Positions 5,639 to 11,203 of a DNA stretch of 12,507 nucleotides are shown piece by piece. Position 1 is the stretch's first letter. Each line of letters opens with the position of its first letter. Under the pieces are notes generated by a model. That model did no database searches. It was not told the DNA's origin and saw nothing but the letters and a program-made list of their open reading frames with translations. The position numbers were made by a program, and so were the translations under genes. The stretch spans positions 1 through 12,507 of the forward strand of contig VGPB01000040.1 of NCBI GenBank assembly GCA_016875695.1, given 5' to 3'. The stretch comes from Chloroflexota bacterium. Its GTDB lineage: Bacteria; Chloroflexota; Dehalococcoidia; UBA2979.

Positions 5639-7477
5639 TTGAGTTTCACAAGGAAATTTGCATGGAGCGGCTCTGCCGTCCTCGTCGCGACAGTACTGTC
5701 GCTGGCGCTGATGGTTCAGTCCGCCGTCGCAGCTGTGACGCTTACTACGGCGATTTCCGGCACCGTTGCCCTGACCACGAACCTGGCCAACGGTACCGGC
5801 GTGGGCGCTGCCGTCGGCAGTCTCGTGTTGACAGAGAGTGCTGCCGCGCAGTTCGCAGTTGGCAACACGATCATTCTAAACGCACCGTCCGGCTGGAGAT
5901 GGGCCGACGGAGGTGCTTTCGCCGGTACGCAGAGTCTCGCCGCATCGGGCAACGTGGGGACTATCAACACCTCGGGCTCTCAGCTGACCGTTACCATCTC
6001 GGCTGCGTCCGCTGGTGGCGCCGGTGTAGGAACACTGTCGAGCCTAGAGATGATTCCACTGACCAACGCGTCTGCCACTGGGAACATCACGCTCGACTCG
6101 ACCTCGTCGGTTATCTCGAACTCCAACGTGAACGCGACGCTGTCTTCGGGTGCGGTTTTGGGGGCCGTGACGGCGGGCACGGCGTTAACTGGCCCGTACA
6201 CGATCACGATCACGCCTCAAGGCTCCATAATTTCTGCAGATGGAACGAACTCGCTGGCGGTTGTGGCGGCGCTGCGGGATGCGAACTCCGCCATCGTGAC
6301 GAACACGCCGGTGCTGTTTTCGGCCGGCATCGGCTGCTACACGAGCGCGTGCACGACGACGTCCACGATCTTCACCGCGAGCACCGGTAATGCGACCGCT
6401 AGCTACCGCGGCAAGGGCACGGCCGGAACCGACACGATCGTTGCCACGGTGGCGAGCCTGACCGCCGTAGGCACTCAGACCGTGAGCCTGGTTGCTCCGG
6501 TCGGCACGGCGGCAGCGTCGCAGAGCGTCACTTCGGTCACGAACAATGCGGTCGCCGCCACGACAACGACCATCGGTAATCAGTACATCACTCCGACAGC
6601 GTCGTCGGACATCACGGTCCGCGTGGTCGATGCGGCCGGCGCTGGCGTCAACTCGCAGGTCATGCTGCTCACGGTTGACAAGGGCGCGCTCGCTGGAGGG
6701 GCTGGGGCCTCCTGCACGGGCGTAACTGCGAAGTCGATCACGCAAACCACCGCGACGATCTCATCTGTCCTTGGGCGCGTGCAGGTCACGTACTGCCCGC
6801 TCTCGACGGAGCAGGGAACCGCGACTCTGACCTCGCAGAACATCTCGACCACGGCCGTGCCGAACGTGACCAGGCAACTCACGTCGGCGGGCAAGCCTGC
6901 AACCATCACGAACACGGTTGCGGGTTCGACTATCACGTCGACCGTTAAGGACGCGAACGGTGTGGTGGTCGCGAATGGGACCCCGGTCCGGTTCACGGTT
7001 TCCAGCACGGTCGGCGTGGCCTCGTCCACCTGCGCGCTGACCAGTGACGGGGCAGCGACGTCGGTCATCGCGCTTACCGGTGCGACCGGCAACGTGATCA
7101 CGAGCACGGACTACGCAGAAACGGGCGCGGCCGCGACGTGCGCTTCTGCTGGTACGGAGGTCGTCTCGAGCGTCGTCAACCTGGGGGGCGCCGCGTCCGC
7201 CGCGCCCGCCGCGACGGCCGGCACTGGCAAGATCGCCAGCGGCTCGGTCCCGGCATCGGGTGGCTTCGGGCTGGTCGTCTTCGGCGGCACGACTGCCCAG
7301 CTGGTGACGGCCTCGGGTTGCCCGCAGGCGACGGCGGCCTTCTGGGCCACGTCGGCGGGTGAGTTCGTGACGTACATCCCTGGCACGGGGATCGCTGCGG
7401 TGAACGCGGCGTTCCTGGCGCTGTTCCCGGGTGACAACATCCCGGCGAACACGCCGCTCGTCGGGAAGTGTGTCTAA
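5639..7477 (+). CDS. Secreted surface protein with Ig-like (invasin/Big_1-like) repeats
   Basis: The start is TTG 5639, chosen because AGGAGG lies exactly seven bases upstream and the product then opens with a textbook signal peptide (basic SFTRKFAW, hydrophobic core, AVAA at about 29-32). The 612-residue protein is rich in Thr, Ala, Val and Ser. After an N-terminal beta domain it has about three Ig-like repeats: near 195-285 (DANSAIVTNTPVLFSAG), 315-405 (ITVRVVDAAGAGVNSQVMLL) and 425-530 (STVKDANGVVVANGTPVRFT), each with Cys pairs. Residues 540-612 (GFGLVVFGG to VGKCV) may be a diverged copy of the C-terminal module seen in two neighbours. Third codon positions use T and A more freely than adjacent genes, as expected for a highly expressed or differently derived gene. 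Strong ribosome-binding site, two-element promoter and length suggest an abundant surface or S-layer-like protein; that role is inference. Confidence 0.82.
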   Translation: MSFTRKFAWSGSAVLVATVLSLALMVQSAVAAVTLTTAISGTVALTTNLANGTGVGAAVGSLVLTESAAAQFAVGNTIILNAPSGWRWADGGAFAGTQSLAASGNVGTINTSGSQLTVTISAASAGGAGVGTLSSLEMIPLTNASATGNITLDSTSSVISNSNVNATLSSGAVLGAVTAGTALTGPYTITITPQGSIISADGTNSLAVVAALRDANSAIVTNTPVLFSAGIGCYTSACTTTSTIFTASTGNATASYRGKGTAGTDTIVATVASLTAVGTQTVSLVAPVGTAAASQSVTSVTNNAVAATTTTIGNQYITPTASSDITVRVVDAAGAGVNSQVMLLTVDKGALAGGAGASCTGVTAKSITQTTATISSVLGRVQVTYCPLSTEQGTATLTSQNISTTAVPNVTRQLTSAGKPATITNTVAGSTITSTVKDANGVVVANGTPVRFTVSSTVGVASSTCALTSDGAATSVIALTGATGNVITSTDYAETGAAATCASAGTEVVSSVVNLGGAASAAPAATAGTGKIASGSVPASGGFGLVVFGGTTAQLVTASGCPQATAAFWATSAGEFVTYIPGTGIAAVNAAFLALFPGDNIPANTPLVGKCV

Positions 7478-7485
7478 GAGGAGGC

Positions 7486-7509
7486 GGGGTCGCTCTGCGG
7501 AGCGGCCCC
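7486..7509 (+). terminator. GC-rich hairpin after the surface protein gene
   Basis: GGGGTCGCTC pairs with GAGCGGCCCC around a TGCG loop, ten pairs including one G-T. Outer GAGGC (7481-7485) can pair with GCCTC (7514-7518) past a GGCC bulge. It begins nine bases after the stop codon. There is no following T-run, so it may work as a U-less terminator or as a 3'-end protector. Confidence 0.55.
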
Positions 7510-7620
7510 GGCCGCCTCGGCTGACACGGTGATGGAGTGGACCCTCGGGGCGTCCTTCGTGCCTTAGCGGCAGGACGGATGCTCCGGGGGTGCTCCCATG
7601 TCTCGGTGAGGAGGCGTGGG

Positions 7621-7626
7621 TACAGT
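7621..7626 (+). promoter_or_regulatory. -10 box of the 7664 gene
   Basis: TACAGT would start transcription near 7633, leaving about 30 bases that include AGGAGA. ATGTCT at 7598-7603 is a poor -35 candidate at 17 bp. Confidence 0.4.
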
Positions 7627-7663
7627 GCTTCCCAGAGGTGGGACACAGCAAGGAGAGTTCTGA

Positions 7664-8191
7664 ATGGGAATCGGTGGATTGACCCGTCTGGGTCTGGTAG
7701 CCGCTGCGGCCGGCCTGATGCTCAGCCTTGGCATGGTGTTCGCGGCGTCGGCGAACGCGCAGACGCCGCCGGCGACGTTCTACGGCAAGGGGCTGACGGC
7801 CGGTCACAAGGTGGAGGCCTCGATCGGTGGGCGCTCGTGCGGCACCGCGACGGTGACGGCGACGGGCGAGTGGGTGATCAGCGTTGCCTCGGACAACAAG
7901 TGCCAGCCGACGGCAGGGGCCGCGGTGAGCTTCACGATCAACGGCGCGCCGGCAACCGCCACTCCGGCCGCGGTGTGGCAGGCGGGCGGCACGCCGCCTG
8001 CGGCGAACATCGCGAACGGCTACGTGCTGACTGCCGGTACGGCTGCGACCCCGACCGCTCCGAAGACCGGTAACGCCGGCCTGCTGGGCGGCGACGGCGG
8101 CGCGGCGAGCACGTGGCTCGTGGCGGCGCTGGCAGCAGTCGCGCTGGTGACGGTCGCCGGTGGGCGCGCATACGCCCGCCGCAGCCGGTAG
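7664..8191 (+). CDS. Exported, C-terminally anchored protein with APKTG sorting-type signal (candidate sortase substrate)
   Basis: The 175-residue product starts at ATG 7664, with AGGAGA 7-8 bases upstream. It has a signal peptide (1-33, ending SANAQ), one beta-rich domain at about 36-115 with two cysteines (Cys59 in GRSCGTATV and Cys80 in NKC), a Thr/Ala/Pro linker, then APKTG at 132-136, a Gly-rich stretch, a hydrophobic helix at 151-166 and the tail GGRAYARRSR. That order is the layout of a cell-wall sorting signal with Ala in place of Leu of LPXTG. A class F-type sortase lies about 850 bp downstream. The 13-residue gap between motif and helix is longer than usual. The two-Cys domain resembles the first domain of the next gene. 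Substrate role is inference; simple C-terminal membrane anchoring is the alternative. Confidence 0.8.
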   Translation: MGIGGLTRLGLVAAAAGLMLSLGMVFAASANAQTPPATFYGKGLTAGHKVEASIGGRSCGTATVTATGEWVISVASDNKCQPTAGAAVSFTINGAPATATPAAVWQAGGTPPAANIANGYVLTAGTAATPTAPKTGNAGLLGGDGGAASTWLVAALAAVALVTVAGGRAYARRSR

Positions 8192-8206
8192 CCCAGCGTT
8201 TCGGGT

Positions 8207-8227
8207 CGCCCGGCTCCGGGCCGGGCG
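8207..8227 (+). terminator. GC hairpin after the 7664 gene
   Basis: CGCCCGGC and GCCGGGCG form eight perfect pairs around TCCGG, 15 bases after the stop codon and just before the next promoter box. No T-run follows. Confidence 0.5.
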
Positions 8228-8230
8228 CGC

Positions 8231-8236
8231 TACGGT
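8231..8236 (+). promoter_or_regulatory. -10-like box of the 8270 gene
   Basis: GCTACGGT fits the window's CTAYNNT pattern. It lies six bases before GTG 8243 and 33 bases before GTG 8270, so the transcript would be leaderless for the first start or carry a 27-base leader for the second. Confidence 0.4.
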
Positions 8237-8269
8237 TGGAATGTGAGTAGCCGTTTGGGAGGGACGCCG

Positions 8270-8914
8270 GTGCCGACGCGAGGGCTGCTGGTCGTCGTGG
8301 CGGCGGTGGCGTTGCTCCTGGGGGCGGCGATTGGACAGCGCGCGACCGGCTCCCGCGCGAATGCGCAGGAGCCGGTCGCGATCATCTTCGGGTTCGTGGC
8401 CGTGGGCCCGGGCCAGACGGTGCCCACGCGCGTGCGCGCGCTCATCGGCGAGACGGTGTGCGGCACGAGCGTGCAGCTGACGCAGGCTGGCGAGCTGTAC
8501 GTGTACACGCTGCTAGTGGCGTCGGCGCTGGAGAAGGCGGGCTGCGGGGTGGACGGGGCGGCCGTGCGCTTGCAGCTGCTCGCGGGGGAGATCGACACGG
8601 GTGTGCCGGCGGGGCAGGCGCTGTGGCATCGCGGCATTACGCGCGTGGACCTGACGGCGGTGGCGGCGTCGAGCGCGGGCGCATTCTTTGGCGAGCTGCC
8701 GGCGGGGCCGGGGCTCGCGCAGCTGCGCTGGGCGGGACCCTCGGGCACCGCCATGGCACGCGCGGTGGCGACGATCCGGCGCGAGGTGGTGGCGGTGTAC
8801 CGCTGGAACACGCAACGGCAGCAGTTCGACGCGTACGTGGTGGGCGCGCCGGCCGAGGCTTCCGCTTATACGATGATTGATGCCGAAGATATCGTGTTCG
8901 TACGGGTGAAGTAG
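8270..8914 (+). CDS. Exported two-domain protein with two-Cys domain and VYR/VGAP C-terminal module
   Basis: Starting at GTG 8270 (GGGAGGG six bases upstream) the product has 214 residues. GTG 8243 is in frame and fits a leaderless start from the box at 8231-8236; it would add nine residues. The signal peptide covers about 1-33 and ends RANAQ, like the neighbour's SANAQ. Domain one (about 37-130) contains Cys64 in ETVCGTSV and Cys92 in AGCGVDG, spaced and placed as in the 7664 protein. Domain two (149-214) contains LRWAGPSG, VVAVYRWN, FDAYVVGAP and a final EDIVFVRVK, matching the protease C-terminus in order and spacing. There is no membrane helix at the end, so the protein is probably released or bound through its modules. 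Molecular function is unknown; small beta modules suggest binding rather than catalysis. Confidence 0.8.
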   Translation: MPTRGLLVVVAAVALLLGAAIGQRATGSRANAQEPVAIIFGFVAVGPGQTVPTRVRALIGETVCGTSVQLTQAGELYVYTLLVASALEKAGCGVDGAAVRLQLLAGEIDTGVPAGQALWHRGITRVDLTAVAASSAGAFFGELPAGPGLAQLRWAGPSGTAMARAVATIRREVVAVYRWNTQRQQFDAYVVGAPAEASAYTMIDAEDIVFVRVK

Positions 8915-8979
8915 CGCGGTGCGCCGCGTGCAGCGGGCGTAGTGTGGCGGGGCCGACGCACAGCGCCGGCCACAGACTG

Positions 8980-8998
8980 GAGCCTGCGCGACAGGCTC
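8980..8998 (+). terminator. Hairpin between the 8270 gene and the sortase
   Basis: GAGCCTG and CAGGCTC make seven perfect pairs around CGCGA. It lies about 65 bases after the stop of the 8270 gene, without a T-run. It could end that transcript or sit in the sortase leader. Confidence 0.4.
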
Positions 8999-9040
8999 GC
9001 TCAACGGCAGTAGCGCTCCCAGCGGCTTGTTGGAGGTCGG

Positions 9041-9829
9041 ATGCAACCACTGCGGATGTGGGTCGACCAGCCGCGCAACACGTGGCTGGGGCTGGGCGCG
9101 CTGGCCGGGGCGGTGATGGCGTTCGTGGTGCTGATCGTGACGGTGGTGTTTGGCGGGGGTGACGGCGCGGAGTCGGCGCCGCCGGTGCTGGTAGCGTTGG
9201 TGAGCACGACGGCGACGGCCAAGGCGGCGGCCGAGGCGATGGCGACGGCCGAGGCGATGGCGACCGGGATGCCGGACGCGTCGGGCACGATCCGCACGCT
9301 GGCGGAGCTGCGGGAGCGCTTCGGCGAGCCGCCGGAGGCGAAGTACGGGCGCATCCGCATCCCGCGCATCGGGGTGGACGCGCCGATAGTGGCGCGCTAC
9401 GTGGGCTCGGACCTGGTGCTGGCGCTGCCGGCGGGGCCGTCGGACGTGGGGTGGTACGATTTCTCGGCCGCGGACCCGCGCTACGGCGGCGCGCCGGGCG
9501 ACGGTGGCAACACGATCCTCTCGGGACACGTGGACTACGCGGCGCGCGTGGCGTTCGCGGGAAACCTGACGTATCGCGGGCCGGGGGTGTTTCGTAACCT
9601 CGAGCTGCTGAGCCCGGGCGACAAGATCGTGGTGCAGGTGCGGGACCGCACGCTGGAGTACGCGGTGCAGTGGCGCACGCGCGAGTCTGGCGCGGGGGGC
9701 GACTGGGCGCGGATCATGAGCAGCAAAGTCGGTGGCGACGCGCTAACGCTCATTACGTGCGGGGGCGACTTCAACTTCCAGACGCTGGAGTACAGCCACC
9801 GCATCGTGGTGCGGGCGGCGCGCACGTAG
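9041..9829 (+). CDS. Class F-type sortase (membrane-anchored transpeptidase)
   Basis: The 262-residue protein has an N-terminal membrane anchor (about 15-37, LGLGALAGAVMAFVVLIVTV), an Ala-rich linker with a duplicated AEAMAT, and a sortase domain from about 105. The catalytic residues are visible: His163 in ILSGHVDY, Cys240 in LTLITCGG and Arg254 in YSHRIVV. LTLITCGG plus the GHVDY form is typical of class F sortases. Sortases cut surface proteins at LPXTG-like motifs outside the membrane and join them to an amino acceptor; the acceptor in this organism is unknown. ATG 9041 follows GGAGG by four bases, slightly close. The APKTG protein at 7664-8191 is the only sorting-signal candidate in the window. 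Class is judged from motifs, without alignment. Confidence 0.9.
   Translation: MQPLRMWVDQPRNTWLGLGALAGAVMAFVVLIVTVVFGGGDGAESAPPVLVALVSTTATAKAAAEAMATAEAMATGMPDASGTIRTLAELRERFGEPPEAKYGRIRIPRIGVDAPIVARYVGSDLVLALPAGPSDVGWYDFSAADPRYGGAPGDGGNTILSGHVDYAARVAFAGNLTYRGPGVFRNLELLSPGDKIVVQVRDRTLEYAVQWRTRESGAGGDWARIMSSKVGGDALTLITCGGDFNFQTLEYSHRIVVRAART
9229..9264 (+). repeat. Two 18-bp tandem units in the sortase linker
   Basis: GCCGAGGCGATGGCGAC is repeated head to tail and encodes AEAMAT twice. It lies in the flexible stalk between membrane anchor and catalytic domain, so length changes would be tolerated. Confidence 0.6.
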
Positions 9830-9844
9830 GCAGCGTTTCGCTGC
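9830..9844 (+). terminator. Short hairpin directly after the sortase stop
   Basis: GCAGCG, TTT, CGCTGC: six perfect pairs beginning at the base after the TAG. No T-run follows. From here to the tRNA promoter at 10068 I see no gene or other clear element on either strand. Confidence 0.45.
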
Positions 9845-10067
9845 ACTACCGGGTTGAGTGGCGTGTGTGGGTCACGCGTGCTCGGTGGCCCGCTCGGTGC
9901 GCGGGTGTGCTTGCGTGCGTCGGGCGCAGGTGCGGTCTGCGCGTCGGGCGTGATTCCTCGGCGGCGCTTCCCTGCTGCTCGGTGTAGCGTTCGCAATCCA
10001 CCTCGACGGCTGGGTCCGCGGGTGCGGCGGCGCTCGGCGTCGCTTTCCCGGGCTGCGACGGCCCTCC

Positions 10068-10073
10068 TATACT
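10068..10073 (+). promoter_or_regulatory. -10 box of the tRNA-Ser pair
   Basis: CCTATACT ends seven bases before the first tRNA base at 10081, so transcription would start at or just before the mature 5' end. TTCCCG at 10045-10050 is a poor -35 match. This box before an RNA gene supports the reading of the same hexamer at 1620 and 5241. Confidence 0.55.
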
Positions 10074-10080
10074 TGTGAGT

Positions 10081-10166
10081 GGAGAGGTGTCCGAGTGGTT
10101 GATGGTGCCGCTCTCGAAAAGCGGTAGGCGCAAGCCTCGTGGGTTCGAATCCCACCCTCTCCGCCA
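10081..10166 (+). tRNA. tRNA-Ser(CGA)
   Basis: Acceptor strands GGAGAGG and CCTCTCC pair fully, with discriminator G at 10163 and an encoded CCA at 10164-10166. The anticodon stem CCGCT/AGCGG closes the loop CTCGAAA, giving anticodon CGA at 10115-10117, which reads UCG. A short paired variable arm (TAGGCGCAAGCCT) marks it as a class II serine tRNA, and the T arm is GTGGGTTCGAATCCCAC. Confidence 0.95.
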
Positions 10167-10203
10167 CCCGCACACCTGGTCCGGCTGCGCGTCCGGGCGA
10201 ACG

Positions 10204-10238
10204 CCTCGACTTCTCGAGGTGCTGCGCTGCTCGCGCAG
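10204..10238 (+). terminator. Two hairpins in the spacer between the tRNAs
   Basis: CCTCGA-CTTC-TCGAGG (10204-10219) and CTGCGC-TGCTC-GCGCAG (10222-10238) are both perfect. They could attenuate transcription or guide processing of a two-tRNA precursor. No separate promoter box for the second tRNA is visible in the 99-bp spacer. Confidence 0.35.
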
Positions 10239-10265
10239 TGCGCGGAGGTCCGGCGCACGCCTCGC

Positions 10266-10357
10266 GGAGAGGTGCTGGAGTGGTTGAACAGGCTCGCCTG
10301 GAAAGCGTGTAGGGGGGTCACACCCCCTCGTGGGTTCGAATCCCACCCTCTCCGCCA
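10266..10357 (+). tRNA. tRNA-Ser(GGA)
   Basis: Acceptor GGAGAGG/CCTCTCC, discriminator G and encoded CCA are as in the upstream tRNA. The anticodon loop CTGGAAA gives GGA at 10300-10302, reading UCC and UCU. The long variable arm is AGGGGG paired with CCCCCT around GTCACA. The anticodon stem CTCGC/GCGTG has one T-T mismatch (10294 with 10308). The last 32 bases are identical to those of tRNA-Ser(CGA), indicating duplication or gene conversion. Confidence 0.94.
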
Positions 10358-10424
10358 TTCGCCCCGCGTCCTAACGGCCAGCCGCGCGCTGCGCGAGCCT
10401 TCCCTCCGGCCTCCCCTGACACGC

Positions 10425-10439
10425 CGCCGACGCTCGGCG
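10425..10439 (+). terminator. Hairpin downstream of the tRNA pair
   Basis: CGCCGA-CGC-TCGGCG, six perfect pairs, about 70 bases after tRNA-Ser(GGA), in the gap before the convergent small membrane-protein gene. No T-run follows. Confidence 0.35.
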
Positions 10440-10482
10440 CGCCGCAAGCGCAATTGAGCCCGGCAGTGCAGTGGAACGCTGC

Positions 10483-10788
10483 CTAGAGGCGGCGCGGGCG
10501 CTCGAAGGCGACGCGGGCGTTGCCGCGTGGGTCCGGCGGTGGGGGCGCGGGCTCGCGGCCGGCGCGGATGCGGTACTCGGTGGTGAGCTCGCGTTCGGCC
10601 CGCGCGGTCTCGTCGCTGGCGGCGTCGATCGCCTCGCGCACGCGCGCGCGTGCGGCGCGCAGGCGCGTCGTGGCGCGCTGCGTGGGCTCGCGCAGCGGCT
10701 GCGGCAGCGCGGCGGCGGCGTCCTCACGCACGAGCAGCGTACGGGCGAGCGCGAAGCCCGCGCCGGCGGCGATGGTGAGCCAGAACAT
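10483..10788 (-). CDS. Small membrane-anchored protein of unknown function
   Basis: The 101-residue product opens with one hydrophobic helix (MFWLTIAAGAGFALARTLLV) and continues as a charged Arg/Glu/Ala-rich helix ending in a Pro-rich tail (EPAPPPPDP). ATG 10788 has GAGG eight bases upstream. The layout resembles small YtxH-like membrane proteins, but I see no diagnostic motif and do not name it. It follows the DUF948-like gene by 42 bases on the same strand and is probably the last gene of the mnmA transcript. Strong third-position GC bias in this frame supports it as real. Confidence 0.68.
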   Translation of the reverse strand: MFWLTIAAGAGFALARTLLVREDAAAALPQPLREPTQRATTRLRAARARVREAIDAASDETARAERELTTEYRIRAGREPAPPPPDPRGNARVAFERPRRL

Positions 10789-10830
10789 CGGCGTGCCTCG
10801 CTTCCGTGCGGTGGTGGCGGCGGAGCCCTG

Positions 10831-11151
10831 CTAGTTGCGCCGGCGCGCGACGCCGGAGACGACGCCGACGCCGCGGCGGATGCCGCGCGCGAAGGCGGCC
10901 GCGCGAATGAGCGGGCTGACGGTGGTGTCCGCGATGAACTCCGAGGTGCCGCGCACGTTGTGCATGGTGTCGCGCAGCTCCTCGAGCGTGGGGCGCAGGG
11001 GGTCGCGCACGAGCTCCTGGAGCGTGCGTGTCAGGCGTCGCACGGCGAAGAGCAGGCCGAGCAGCACGACGATCAGCACGAGCAGCAGCAGTGCGCCGAG
11101 AGCGCCGTACACGACGATCACGATGTCGCGCCACTCCTGCAGGTTCGGCAT
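10831..11151 (-). CDS. Small single-pass membrane protein, DUF948-like
   Basis: The 106-residue protein has a long hydrophobic helix at about 10-37 (DIVIVVYGALGALLLLVLIV) followed by RRLTRTLQELVRDPLRPTLE and a helical region with NVRGTSEFIADTTVSPLIRA and GIRRGVGVVSG. That order, an N-terminal helix, an amphipathic 'P.L..l..t..NV.GT..f' segment and a basic end, recalls DUF948-type general-stress membrane proteins, function unknown. ATG 11151 lacks a clear ribosome-binding site. It lies 52 bases after the mnmA stop on the same strand, and no promoter box is obvious between, so co-transcription is likely. Confidence 0.75.
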   Translation of the reverse strand: MPNLQEWRDIVIVVYGALGALLLLVLIVVLLGLLFAVRRLTRTLQELVRDPLRPTLEELRDTMHNVRGTSEFIADTTVSPLIRAAAFARGIRRGVGVVSGVARRRN

Positions 11152-11203
11152 CGTGCTGCTGCGTCCGTCCTACCTGTGGCGACTGGGTGTCGCGCGGTGC
11201 GCG

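Noticed and set aside
10067..10453. Minus-strand frames across the tRNAs containing GGDGGIRTHEACAYRFS- or RGWDSNPRG-type peptides
   Set aside because: These are the well-known spurious proteins read antisense through tRNA-Ser T arms and acceptor stems; the two tRNA genes explain the sequence.
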